DNA of 31,846 bases. Source: JAAUTS01 sp034440395 (GTDB lineage: Bacteria > Verrucomicrobiota > Verrucomicrobiia > Methylacidiphilales > JAAUTS01). The notes below the pieces were generated by a model, which was given only the letters and a program-made list of their open reading frames with translations, had not been told where the DNA came from and did no database searches. Each line of letters opens with the position of its first letter. Position 1 is the first letter of the stretch. Positions 7,856 to 16,067 of the stretch are shown here, in pieces. Made by a program: the position numbers and the translations under genes. The stretch lies in NCBI GenBank assembly GCA_034440395.1, contig JAWXBW010000025.1, forward strand, positions 1 to 31,846. Reading direction: 5' to 3'.

Positions 7856-9880
7856 TTAACCTAAACGCTCCAGTAATGCCTTTAACCGATCCGAGGCTTC
7901 CTCTTTTTTAACTGGCGCACCGATCTCCGCAGCATCGACTCTCTCTAAGATATCTTCTGGTAGCTCTAGTAAAAACGAAGAAGGATGACAGGGCATATCC
8001 TGTCCGTAGCGCTTACGTTTATCACAGAAGCTGAGGGCCAAGCCCTTCATCGCCCGTGTGATTCCGACATAGAAAAGGCGGCGTTCTTCCTCAATGTTTC
8101 CTTCCGCCTTGGAGCGGTCATGTGGCAGGGTTCCCTCTTCCACTCCCACAATGTAAACATAGGGGAACTCTAGTCCTTTTGAAGCGTGCATGGTCATTAA
8201 AGTCACACCGTAGGCGGCGTCCTCTTTCTCATCTTTCTTGCTTGTATCAAGTCGCATAGTATCCACAAAGTCGGTCAGATTACCTTCCTTCTTTTCTTCA
8301 AAAGTAACCAAGGCCGAAACCAATTCCTCCACGTTTTGAATCCGACTTCGTGCTTCATCCACATCTTTCGATGAACGCTTTAACTCCGCAAAATAACCAA
8401 CTTCTTCTATCAAGGCCTTAAAAATTTCTGACCAACAGGTCTCTTGTCGCACGCGAACATGGTATTTGCTTAACAATTTTACAAAACGGCTAATTCCTTC
8501 TTGGCTGCGGCCACCCATTTCGGTTTGCATGATTTCCCAGATAGACTTTTTTTCAGCTCGACTGGTCTCGATTAGCTTCTCTATAGATGTTTTACCAATA
8601 CCGCGCGGTGGGGTATTAATGATGCGCAGTAAGCTAATGTCGTCATCCGGATTTAAGACCACTTGCAGATAGGCCAGCATATCTTTAACCTCGCGACGTT
8701 CAAAAAACTCCATCCCTCCGATCACCTGATAGGGTATTTTAAAGCGGCGCAGCTCCTGTTCAAAGACACGGGAGAGGTGATTCGCCCGATAGAGGATGGC
8801 GAAACTTTCCCACTTTCTATTATCTTCACGCCGCAAGCGCATGATATCGCTCACCAGCCACGTAGCCTCCTCTGTATCCGCTTGGGCGGTGACGAGGCGC
8901 ACCGGCATCCCAGAATTCCCCTCCGCCCACAGTGTTTTACCGTGGCGGCGGGCATTATTTTTAATAACTCCATTAGCCGCTTTTAAAATGTTGGGGGTGC
9001 AGCGGTAATTTTGCTCTAGTTTAACAATCTGGGCTCCATGAAAATGGCGGTCAAATTCGAGAATGTTTGCCGACTCTGCCCCACGCCAACTGTAGATGCT
9101 TTGATCATCATCGCCCACCACGCACACGTCGTTATTCTCGGAAGCGATCCGCCGGACGATTTCAAACTGGAGGGTATTCGTGTCCTGATACTCATCGACT
9201 AAACAATACCGTATGCGTTGCCGCACGGACTCGCGCACTTCTGGATAGTCCCGTAGGAGCTTAACGGCCAGAACTAATAAATCATCAAAATCCACGGCGT
9301 TCTTCAGCTTTAACTCATCTTGATAATGTCGGTAAACCGTCGGAGCCAGAGCCTCAGAGGTTCCGTCAGGCATGGGTAAGCCTTTATTTTTAGCTAGGCT
9401 GATGAGGAACTTAAATTTACCTACATCTGCCGTGTTCCCGCCCGCCCGATTAATTACCTGCTTCATGAGGGACTGTTGGTCACCGTCGTCATAAATAGTG
9501 AAGTTCTTTTTATAACCTAAATTTTCAATATATTGGCGCAGAAGTCGCACGCAAAAGGAGTGAAACGTTCCGGCGAAAAGATTTTTTAACGACTTCACAT
9601 CTACGATCGGTTCTACCAAGGTGGTAAAACGTTCCTTCATCTCGCGCGCAGCTTTGTTGGTAAAAGTCAGGGCTAAAATTTGGTCAGGACGCACGCCTTT
9701 TTCAATCAAGTAAGCCATACGATGGGTGATGACCCGCGTCTTGCCCGTGCCTGCGCCCGCTAGGACGAGAAGAGGGCCTTCCGTGGTGGAAACCGCCAGC
9801 CGCTGGGAAGTATTTAAGCCGCTTAAAAATCGTGACACAAAGGTGAAACTAGTGGTCAATCGGCATTGGTCAATTGTCAT
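7856..9880 (-). CDS. rep: UvrD/Rep-family SF1A DNA helicase (Rep-like)
   Basis: A 3'-5' DNA translocase of superfamily 1A. The motifs seen, in order, are Q-motif LNTSQRLAV (22-30), Walker A GAGTGKT (42-48), LTFTNKAAREMKERF (Ia), VDEYQDTN (II), GDDDQSIYSWRGA (III), LEQNYRCTPNILKAAN (IV), TMHASKGLEFPYVYIVG (V) and EERRLFYVGITRAM (VI). The total length (674) and the end, with SSFLLELP and no Tudor-like tail, are closer to Rep than to UvrD or PcrA. The first 14 residues do not fit the family and arise from a short repeated stretch. GTG at 9836-9838 is a plausible real start. PcrA/UvrD is the alternative name. Confidence 0.88.
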   Translation of the reverse strand: MTIDQCRLTTSFTFVSRFLSGLNTSQRLAVSTTEGPLLVLAGAGTGKTRVITHRMAYLIEKGVRPDQILALTFTNKAAREMKERFTTLVEPIVDVKSLKNLFAGTFHSFCVRLLRQYIENLGYKKNFTIYDDGDQQSLMKQVINRAGGNTADVGKFKFLISLAKNKGLPMPDGTSEALAPTVYRHYQDELKLKNAVDFDDLLVLAVKLLRDYPEVRESVRQRIRYCLVDEYQDTNTLQFEIVRRIASENNDVCVVGDDDQSIYSWRGAESANILEFDRHFHGAQIVKLEQNYRCTPNILKAANGVIKNNARRHGKTLWAEGNSGMPVRLVTAQADTEEATWLVSDIMRLRREDNRKWESFAILYRANHLSRVFEQELRRFKIPYQVIGGMEFFERREVKDMLAYLQVVLNPDDDISLLRIINTPPRGIGKTSIEKLIETSRAEKKSIWEIMQTEMGGRSQEGISRFVKLLSKYHVRVRQETCWSEIFKALIEEVGYFAELKRSSKDVDEARSRIQNVEELVSALVTFEEKKEGNLTDFVDTMRLDTSKKDEKEDAAYGVTLMTMHASKGLEFPYVYIVGVEEGTLPHDRSKAEGNIEEERRLFYVGITRAMKGLALSFCDKRKRYGQDMPCHPSSFLLELPEDILERVDAAEIGAPVKKEEASDRLKALLERLG

Positions 9881-9976
9881 TGATCTAGGGCAATAGATTA
9901 TGGTGGTATTTATCCGTCATCACTAATCCTTCATCCTTTCCTCACCTGACTTTATCTTGGTATTTACTTAGACAAA

Positions 9977-10648
9977 ATGGTCTGGGAAGGCTATACTTGG
10001 ATTGTGAAAAGAGTTTGCTTACAGCTATTTCTTAGCCTCTTGTTATGCGTGATTTCTTATGCGCAACCTTCAAGTGAAGTGGTTCCTCCTGTTTCTATTT
10101 TAGGTTCAGACCCGATGGCGGCGTTAAACAATAAGGAATCCCTTAGCTATGGCGACGTGATTAATTATAGGGTGATCGAAGACCGTGATGAGACAAAAAA
10201 ACTCACCGTCACAGAATCTGGTGAGGTGAATGTGCCTTACTTTGGATCCGTTAAAGCACTCGGTAAGACCTGCTTTCAGTTGGCCGCTGATATTAAGCCC
10301 CTATTAGAAAAAAATCTTTATAACCGCGCCACCGTCCTTATTTCGCTCGAAGAAACCCAAAAAGGTAAAGTCTATGTCGTAGGCGCGGTGGGGCGTCCAG
10401 GGCCAGTAGAAATTTCACCTGTTGAAAAATTGACGGTTAGTAAGGCTATCCTAGCAGCAGGTGGTTTTGTCCAGTTTAGTAATAAGGGTAAAGTAAAGGT
10501 CGTGCGTAAAACAGGTGAAGGCCCCAAAGATAGAAAAGAGTTTGTGGTGGACGCAGGGGCTGTTTTAGAAAAAGGTCAGCTCGATAAGGATCTGGTAGTG
10601 GAAGGTGGAGACATGATCATCGTCTCAGAAAAATTGATCAATTTCTAA
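9977..10648 (+). CDS. Wza-like polysaccharide export protein (Poly_export/SLBB)
   Basis: A periplasmic/outer-membrane polysaccharide export protein. It has a signal peptide (VKRVCLQLFLSLLLCVISYAQ region is hydrophobic), a Poly_export domain (about 55-125) with YGDVINYRVIED and VTESGEVNVPYFGSVKALG, then an SLBB domain (about 130-215) with VYVVGAVGRPGPVEI. No lipobox cysteine is visible, unlike E. coli Wza. The ATG at 9977 adds nine residues before the signal peptide; GTG at 10004 gives a more usual signal sequence and may be the true start. The Wzc-like kinase gene follows 11 bp downstream, the standard pairing for capsule or exopolysaccharide export. No glycosyltransferases are adjacent. Confidence 0.87.
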   Translation: MVWEGYTWIVKRVCLQLFLSLLLCVISYAQPSSEVVPPVSILGSDPMAALNNKESLSYGDVINYRVIEDRDETKKLTVTESGEVNVPYFGSVKALGKTCFQLAADIKPLLEKNLYNRATVLISLEETQKGKVYVVGAVGRPGPVEISPVEKLTVSKAILAAGGFVQFSNKGKVKVVRKTGEGPKDRKEFVVDAGAVLEKGQLDKDLVVEGGDMIIVSEKLINF

Positions 10649-10659
10649 GCACTTGATTT

Positions 10660-12756
10660 ATGAGTGATCCGAATAATTTTGCCCCGATGAATCAACCCGC
10701 AGTGATGGCTTCATGGTCGGCCGCATTTTTTACCAAGTTGCACCGCTATAAAGCTTTAGTAAAACGCCGTTGGTGGGTGCTGGTTCTCTGCGTTTCCGCT
10801 GGCTTACTCTATCAAGGGTTTAGCATTTTTAGGGCTGATCCTGTTTATGTTTCTTCCGCGCGGATGATGGTGGCGGCTCGCATGGCCACGCAGGCTACTC
10901 AAGAAAAGGCTATTTATTCTGAGGAGACATCTAACTTTTTCGGCACCCAGATCGAGCTCATGCAAAGCGGAGAGGTCAACCGTCGTGCTGCGGATCGCGT
11001 GCGCGCCACTAGGCCTGAGCTAGCACCAGTGGGCGTCTCCATCCGCGCCTTTCAATCCCCTAAGACTTCCATTTTTAATCTTCAAGCTACAGGGGCAGAA
11101 CCTCTTTATACCCAAGCTATGCTGGATGCTGCCATGGAGGAGTTTACCCGTTTTAAAGATAACATGCGGGAGCAAACCTCGGACAAAACCCTCGCTACCA
11201 TTATGGAGGAGTTACTTCGATTAGAAAAAACCCTCAAAGAACAAGAGGAAGTGCTCTTTGCCTATCAAAAAAGTAACGACGTCGTTTACCTGCGAGAGCA
11301 AGGCAATACGTCCGCCGACTATGTCGTAAAATTGGAAAAAGAGGTAGCAGACAACCGCAAGGAGTTCCAATTACTCGACACCATCCTTAAAGGCAGTGCC
11401 CGCGAGAAAACGGATATTAACTCTGGCGCAACCGATACCCTTGATGCGGCGGGTGAACTTTTTAAAGAAGGCCCTGAAGCCGAATATCAAAAAGCTAAAA
11501 AGGAAGTAGATTTTAAAAAAGGGCAGTTGGAAGAACTCACTATCAGCTTAAAGCCCTTCCACCCTAAGCTAGGCAGAATGCGCGAGGACATCGACCGCAT
11601 GGAGCGCACCCTTGCTATTTTAAAAACTCAAGGATTAGCTAGGCTCAAAGCCCGTCGTGATTCCCTCGGGCTCGACATCGCCAATACACAATCCCTCATT
11701 ACCGAATGGCAAGTTAAAGCTCTAGACGTTAATCGGCGCACAGTGGAATATGATCAATTAAAAGCTGCGCGTGATTTAACTAAGACCACTCACGGTCAGC
11801 TCTTAAGCTCCGTACAAAATATCAACGTAGCTAGTAACTTGTCTCAAGGCACGATCTCCATCCTAGAACGAGCCTCAACCGCCTTGAGCAAAAAAAGTGG
11901 TATTCTTAAAGGTCTTGGGTTGGGAATTCTCTTTGGCGGCATTATGGGAATAGGCATCTTATTTCTTTTGGATAGAATAGATGATCGGGTCAACTCCTTT
12001 ACCGAACTGCGCGAACAATTTGAGGAGCAGGTCTTAGGTCAGATCCCTTTTGAAGTGGTGGTGGGCGAACGAGTCCCCATTTTAACCCAAAATGATGAAC
12101 GCCAAATTTACGCAGAAGCTTTTCGTAACGTCCGTTCTTCCCTCATGTATATGGCGATGGAAGGCGCACGCCCCAAGACCCTGCTCATCACCAGTGCCAT
12201 TCCTGGGGAAGGTAAATCCACCGTGGCCTGTAATTTAGCCGCCACCCTAGCTTTTTCTGGTTCGAAGGTTTTATTAATTGATGCGGATTTAAGAAAAGGC
12301 TTAATTCACAAAGATCTAGAGATCGATTCAAGCCCCGGCCTGTCCGATGTTTTGAGTCAACAGTTTTCTTGGCCAGAGGTGGTTCGAAAGACCTCCGTAG
12401 AAAATCTCTCCTTTATACCCCGTGGTAAAACCTTAAACCACGTGGGCGAACTCGTGCTAAGCCCCGCAGCGGCTTTGCTCATTAGGGAAACTCGTGAGGC
12501 CTATGACTACGTTGTCTATGACAGCCCCCCGATCATGGCCACGGATGACACACCCAGTCTGGCTCCGAAGATGGACGGCGTCTTCATGGTCATGCGTGCC
12601 TCACATACCTCATCCCGCCTGACCCATAACTCCCTCGACATCCTCTACCAAAGACAAGTGAATGTGCTCGGGCTCATTTTCAACTGCATCGACACCAATC
12701 TGCCTGACTACTATCACTACGCATATTATAAATACTATTATACGCCTACCTCTTAA
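10660..12756 (+). CDS. Polysaccharide co-polymerase with BY-kinase domain (Wzc-like)
   Basis: A 698-residue inner-membrane chain-length regulator and tyrosine autokinase. The first transmembrane helix (about 38-53) precedes a Wzz domain and a long coiled coil (about 185-390, rich in Glu/Lys/Leu). A second transmembrane helix (GILKGLGLGILFGGIMGIG) leads to the cytoplasmic ATPase. That domain has Walker A SAIPGEGKST (about 513-522), Walker A' LLIDADLRKG (about 538) and Walker B YVVYDSPPIM (about 617). The C-terminus DYYHYAYYKYYYTPTS carries eight tyrosines in twelve residues, the expected autophosphorylation cluster. It follows the Wza-like gene by 11 bp. No Wzb phosphatase or polymerase is in the window. 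Confidence 0.92.
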   Translation: MSDPNNFAPMNQPAVMASWSAAFFTKLHRYKALVKRRWWVLVLCVSAGLLYQGFSIFRADPVYVSSARMMVAARMATQATQEKAIYSEETSNFFGTQIELMQSGEVNRRAADRVRATRPELAPVGVSIRAFQSPKTSIFNLQATGAEPLYTQAMLDAAMEEFTRFKDNMREQTSDKTLATIMEELLRLEKTLKEQEEVLFAYQKSNDVVYLREQGNTSADYVVKLEKEVADNRKEFQLLDTILKGSAREKTDINSGATDTLDAAGELFKEGPEAEYQKAKKEVDFKKGQLEELTISLKPFHPKLGRMREDIDRMERTLAILKTQGLARLKARRDSLGLDIANTQSLITEWQVKALDVNRRTVEYDQLKAARDLTKTTHGQLLSSVQNINVASNLSQGTISILERASTALSKKSGILKGLGLGILFGGIMGIGILFLLDRIDDRVNSFTELREQFEEQVLGQIPFEVVVGERVPILTQNDERQIYAEAFRNVRSSLMYMAMEGARPKTLLITSAIPGEGKSTVACNLAATLAFSGSKVLLIDADLRKGLIHKDLEIDSSPGLSDVLSQQFSWPEVVRKTSVENLSFIPRGKTLNHVGELVLSPAAALLIRETREAYDYVVYDSPPIMATDDTPSLAPKMDGVFMVMRASHTSSRLTHNSLDILYQRQVNVLGLIFNCIDTNLPDYYHYAYYKYYYTPTS

Positions 12757-12774
12757 CTCCACTCTTTTCCCCTT

Positions 12775-12849
12775 TTGCCTCATAATTACAGCACACCGTA
12801 GCAGTGATGGGGAATTGGTTCCATTGCCTCATAATAGAGGACACCGTAG
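12775..12849 (+). repeat. Imperfect direct repeat of about 26 bp
   Basis: Copy one (12775-12801) and copy two (12824-12849) both begin TTGCCTCATAAT and end CACCGTAG, differing only in the middle. The 49-bp period spans the boundary of a PIN-toxin remnant, so it may be a duplication scar. Confidence 0.7.
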
Positions 12850-12955
12850 TTTTGACGTGCTGCATGTGGTGGCCGCTCTAGCTCTAAGAGCTGATAAGTT
12901 TCTAACCTTCGATGCCATCAAAAAAAACTCGCTTAGGCTGAAGGGTTGGTCGTGC
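12836..12955 (+). pseudogene. Remnant of a PIN-domain (VapC-like) toxin
   Basis: The frame reads RGHRSFDVLHVVAALALRAD, then KFLTFDAIKKNSLRLKGW. This matches the C-terminal part of VapC-type PIN ribonucleases (consensus RSxDxLHxAxAL then DxFxTFDxxQ), including two of the acidic active-site positions. The N-terminal half with the first Asp is absent: the open frame upstream runs into the end of the wzc-like gene in another reading frame. No VapB partner is seen. I read it as a decayed toxin-antitoxin module. Confidence 0.65.
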
Positions 12956-13131
12956 CTCTATGACGGACATATTTCATGCTTCTTCCCAAGTCTTAATTGC
13001 TTGTCCCATGAAAATCTAATTTTCCCCCCAGTGGGCTTTCGTGTCTTAGTGTGACAAACCCCCATCTATTCTCTCTTACACCTAACTCTACTACCTTTCC
13101 CACCTCCGCCTTACTCCGTCCCCCGTAGCGT

Positions 13132-13155
13132 GCCCGTCCCGCATGCGGGACGGGC
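13132..13155. repeat. Perfect 24-bp palindrome
   Basis: The sequence from GCCCGTCCCGCA to its exact mirror TGCGGGACGGGC is self-complementary over all 24 bases. It has no T-run on either side, so it is not a standard terminator. It sits in non-coding DNA 120 bp before the OmpA-like gene. Confidence 0.85.
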
Positions 13156-13190
13156 GTGAGAAAATCCCAGTATTCCTAATAGTGCTACTG

Positions 13191-13220
13191 CTTCCTTCGT
13201 GCCTTCGTGTGAGATCCTCC
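13191..13220 (+). repeat. TTCGTG-type short tandem repeat unit
   Basis: This contains CTTCGTGCCTTCGTGTGA (13195-13212), an 18-bp sequence found again exactly at 15706-15723. It belongs to a family of TTCGTG/CACGAA-rich segments in the non-coding parts of the window. Confidence 0.65.
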
Positions 13221-13274
13221 TCCCCAAGATTTTTTTCCTCTTTACCCCAGCGACTTTGTGTTGAAACTACTGTC

Positions 13275-14099
13275 ATGCAAAAAAGTTGGAGTAGAAAAGA
13301 TAAAACGCTCATCGCTTTGGCCGCCGCCTTCTTGCTTTGCTTAATCATCTTAATCGTTGCTTTTTTCATTTCCTTTAAAGCCCTAGCAGATCATCGTCGC
13401 TTAGGCTTAGCTGAGGAAGAACAACGCCTCCAACTGGAAAAAAATGAACGTCTTCAAGGTCAGATCAATCGTTTAAAAGAGGATATTACCGAAAATGCCG
13501 GTCGCTTAAAAACCAAAGAAGAGCAGTTAGCTGACGCCGAACGGGCTAAGCTAGAAATGCAAGAGCAACGCCGCCTGCGGCTGGAAGCAGAGAAACGAGA
13601 TCAAGATTTATTAAAATCCGCCCAAAAAAGAGTGGAATCCCTTTTCAGTGCTGGACAAGGCAGTGTTTTCCTCGAAGGCGATGCCTTAACCGTGCGCCTG
13701 ACGAACAGCGTCTTATTCGCCTCGGGTCAGGCTTCTCTTAGTAAACAGGGAGCCGTTGTTTTAGACGCAGTCGTGCAACTTTTAGATACGGAGTTAAAGG
13801 ATTTAACCATCAAAGTAGAAGGCCACACTGATAATGACCCTATTGGTCAAGTTTTAAAAGTAAAATTCGCAACTAATTGGGAGCTGTCCTCTGCGCGGGC
13901 TAGCGCCGCCGTCGTTTATTTAGTGGATAAGGGCATCAACCCCCAACGCTTACGCGCCGTTGGCCGTGCCGATACCGCTCCCGTAGATACTAATGATAAT
14001 GAAGCTGGGCGTGCGAACAATAGGCGAATCGACTTTGTGGTGGATCTTAAATCTTCCCTCCCAGTTCCTAGCCCTGCCACCGCAGCGCAAGTTCCTTAA
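13275..14099 (+). CDS. OmpA/MotB-family peptidoglycan-binding membrane protein
   Basis: A 274-residue protein with one N-terminal transmembrane helix (about 11-34), a charged coiled coil (about 40-125, Glu/Arg/Lys/Leu-rich) and a C-terminal OmpA-like domain (about 140-262). That domain contains KVEGHTDNDPI, SSARASAAVVYLV and GRANNRRIDFVV. It is anchored in the inner membrane and should bind peptidoglycan, as MotB-type proteins do; no MotA partner is present. I chose the ATG at 13275 because it starts right before the transmembrane segment. The longer open frame from 13143 begins inside the palindrome and encodes an unconvincing extension. The AI-2E permease gene lies 20 bp downstream. Confidence 0.85.
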   Translation: MQKSWSRKDKTLIALAAAFLLCLIILIVAFFISFKALADHRRLGLAEEEQRLQLEKNERLQGQINRLKEDITENAGRLKTKEEQLADAERAKLEMQEQRRLRLEAEKRDQDLLKSAQKRVESLFSAGQGSVFLEGDALTVRLTNSVLFASGQASLSKQGAVVLDAVVQLLDTELKDLTIKVEGHTDNDPIGQVLKVKFATNWELSSARASAAVVYLVDKGINPQRLRAVGRADTAPVDTNDNEAGRANNRRIDFVVDLKSSLPVPSPATAAQVP

Positions 14100-14119
14100 C
14101 CCACAAATAAAAAACACCC

Positions 14120-15247
14120 ATGAACGGACCTAACTCTCAGCAAGAAAAAATCATCTGGCAGGCTCTCTCCGCTCTGAGCCTTCTCTTTATCGCTGCCTTG
14201 GGTCTAGGTGCATTCTACCTCTTAATAGAGACGGCAGTGTTTCTAAAAGCCGTGCTCGTTCCTCTCGCCCTAGCGGCCGTGGTGGCTTATCTCTTGCATC
14301 CCGTCATTCAATGGTTGGAGTCTCTAGGCATGAAACGAACGCGCGGGATTTTTCTCCTCTTTGCTGTAGTCGGCACGATCTTAATGGTAGCTTCTGTCCT
14401 TTTGATTCCTAGACTTTATACCGAGACGGCTGGGCTTATTCGGGATATTCCTACATTCAAGGAAAAAATAGAATTTCAAAGCGCAACGTGGTTACAGGAT
14501 CATCCTGATGTCGTGGCAAAGCTGCATGAGCTCGAGGCCCAATTCCAAACGGAGCTGCCCAAGTACAACGCCAAAATTGCCTCATGGGTGTGGGCCGGAG
14601 TAGGCAACGTCTTTAGCACGCTAGGTTTAATATTGGGTCTAGTTTTTATACCCCTCTATGTTTTCTACTTCCTGCGGGAGCAACCCCATATCCAATCCCG
14701 CTGGCACGAATACATACCGCTCCATCGCTCACGGCTGCGCGATGAAATCGTGGTTATCATCGCAGAAATCAATAAGCACATGATCACTTTTTTTCGGGGT
14801 CAGGTTATCGTGGCGCTTATCCTTGGAACCATGACTGGAATCGGGTTGAGCTTATTTGGATTAAAATATGCCCTCTTGATCGGGGTGATTTCAGCCACCT
14901 TCAGCATTATCCCGTATCTGGGCGTCATCATCAGCGTGGTGCCCGCCCTACTCATCGCCTTTACCCAATCGGGAGGCAGTCCAGGCTACCTAGCCTTAAT
15001 TGCGGGAGTTTTCGTCGTGGTGCAAGTCTGTGAGGGAACCTTTATCTCTCCTAAAATCATGGGTGACCGAACAGGGCTGCACCCCCTGACCATTATTATT
15101 TCTATTCTCGTCTGGTCGATTGTTCTAGGCGGACTACTCGGTGCCATCCTAGCCATCCCTCTCACCGCCACATTAAAAGTGCTCATGTATCGCTACATCT
15201 GGCAGGAACCTGTGCAACCTGAAGCCGAGGCCGCGGCAGATTCCTAG
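14120..15247 (+). CDS. AI-2E family transporter (PerM/YdiK-like permease)
   Basis: A 375-residue polytopic inner-membrane protein of the AI-2E/PerM family. It has an N-terminal helix pair (about 16-60), a helix near 75-95, a periplasmic-type soluble segment (about 105-165), and a C-terminal set of helices. These include the conserved GQVIVALILGTMTGIGLSLF, FSIIPYLGVIISVVPALLIA and GLHPLTIIISILVWSIVLGG stretches, which define the family. Substrates vary across the family: AI-2 export for TqsA, Na+(Li+)/H+ antiport for some, and unknown for most. The specific substrate here cannot be read from sequence. It is 20 bp after the OmpA/MotB-like gene, so they may share a transcript. Confidence 0.9.
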   Translation: MNGPNSQQEKIIWQALSALSLLFIAALGLGAFYLLIETAVFLKAVLVPLALAAVVAYLLHPVIQWLESLGMKRTRGIFLLFAVVGTILMVASVLLIPRLYTETAGLIRDIPTFKEKIEFQSATWLQDHPDVVAKLHELEAQFQTELPKYNAKIASWVWAGVGNVFSTLGLILGLVFIPLYVFYFLREQPHIQSRWHEYIPLHRSRLRDEIVVIIAEINKHMITFFRGQVIVALILGTMTGIGLSLFGLKYALLIGVISATFSIIPYLGVIISVVPALLIAFTQSGGSPGYLALIAGVFVVVQVCEGTFISPKIMGDRTGLHPLTIIISILVWSIVLGGLLGAILAIPLTATLKVLMYRYIWQEPVQPEAEAAADS

Positions 15248-15306
15248 TTAAACTACAATAAGTGAAAAGATGGCTCGTAACCACGGAGAGGTGGAGTAGT
15301 CGGAAA

Positions 15307-15433
15307 AATTTTTGCCACGGATAGCGCGGCGGATAGCACGGTTGAGGACAGGTAGGAGAGACGAGGAAGTGAAAATATTCTTTATCTTTCCTATCTTCCA
15401 TCCGTATTATCAGCGCTATCCGTGGTTAAAATT
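15307..15433. repeat. Long degenerate inverted repeat (CCACGGATAGCGC arms)
   Basis: CCACGGATAGCGC (15315-15327) faces its exact reverse complement at 15413-15425. With flanking AATTTT the arms reach 21 bp with two mismatches. The inner 30 bp also pair partly (GGATAGCACGG against TGATAATACGG in the other arm). The spacer has no gene. A related CCACGGAGAGGTGG unit lies at 15283-15296. It may be a MITE-like or REP-like element. Confidence 0.7.
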
Positions 15434-15486
15434 CCCCGCCATTTTCTGTGGCACCCTGTGGGAGCTTTATCTTGGGGCAAGAAAAA

Positions 15487-15515
15487 ACGCAAACTGATGG
15501 GTTTGCGTCTTTCTT
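15487..15515. terminator. Terminator-like hairpin
   Basis: ACGCAAAC (15487-15494) pairs with GTTTGCGT (15501-15508) over a 6-nt loop. On the plus strand it is followed by CTTTCTT; on the minus strand it is followed by TTTTTC, which is the stronger form. It is 240 bp past the AI-2E gene, and there is no minus-strand gene it obviously serves. The rest of 15248-15933 holds repeats and no credible coding region. Confidence 0.55.
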
Positions 15516-15696
15516 AGGATAGGAGAGAGAACAAAATGAATAAAAACTGTATAAAATTAGACAGCGTCTGTGCAAAAACGTTCAGAAAAAGATTAACAGA
15601 ATCTTGATTATGTTCTAAGTAGTTGACTTACAACCAGATAAAATCTTTACTATTCTCCCATCAGCCCCCTATCCGCAACCAAACAATCTGTGCCTT

Positions 15697-15723
15697 CTTT
15701 CGTGTCTTCGTGCCTTCGTGTGA
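15697..15723 (+). repeat. TTCGTG-type short tandem repeat
   Basis: CTTTCGTGTCTTCGTGCCTT and the following CGTGTGA form three near-tandem TTCGTG units. The last 18 bp are identical to 13195-13212. Confidence 0.65.
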
Positions 15724-15860
15724 AGAACTTCCATATTTTCAACTCCTAACCCCCGCACCTCTCCGCCTCTGCTGGGTGATCCCGCCATCGGCGGAACCCC
15801 GTCTCGCTTGCTGCACCATTTGTGTTCTTTGCGTTCCTCTGCTTACTCCCAAGCTCTCCC

Positions 15861-15890
15861 CATTCGTGTAGTCCGTGTAATTCGTGGTAA
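15861..15890 (+). repeat. TTCGTG-type short tandem repeat
   Basis: Three spaced units, TTCGTGTA, TCCGTGTA and TTCGTGGTAA, end in the same CGTGGTAA seen at the outer end of the inverted repeat at 17425-17536. Confidence 0.6.
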
Positions 15891-15933
15891 AACTCTTAAT
15901 CTCAAAAAAACTTGCCCAAACTAAAAAAATCCC

Positions 15934-15961
15934 TTGACCCTTCGACGAATTCAATTATAAA
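15934..15961 (+). promoter_or_regulatory. Predicted porin promoter
   Basis: TTGACC (15934-15939) and TATAAA (15956-15961) are 16 bp apart. The implied transcript has a leader of about 100 nt before the porin ATG. Confidence 0.6.
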
Positions 15962-15983
15962 TATTCAAAGTTCATCAAAGGAG

Positions 15984-16038
15984 TGCATGGCATGAGTTAT
16001 GCTTTGCATGATGAAAAGGGTTCGTATGTTGCGAACCC
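15984..16038 (+). promoter_or_regulatory. Structured 5' leader of the porin mRNA
   Basis: GGGTTCG (16018-16024) pairs with CGAACCC (16032-16038) over a 7-nt loop, 29 nt before the start codon. Upstream there are overlapping GCAT/ATGC inverted repeats (about 15985-16010). The AGGAG ribosome binding site at 16053-16057 lies just past the hairpin. This leader could be a target for RNA-based control, which is inference. Confidence 0.45.
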
Positions 16039-16067
16039 GAACAAACAAAAATAGGAGAAATACTAAA

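Noticed and set aside
12662..13054. A 130-codon open frame across the end of the wzc-like gene
   Set aside because: Its first third is the wzc coding sequence in another frame. Only the PIN-like middle is meaningful, and that has no plausible start.
13143..13274. Upstream extension of the OmpA/MotB-like frame
   Set aside because: The extension begins in a palindrome and continues through a repeat unit. The ATG at 13275 sits just before the transmembrane helix.
15312..15871. Small open frames in the gap after the AI-2E gene
   Set aside because: They consist of repeat and low-complexity sequence, with no ribosome binding site and no family resemblance.
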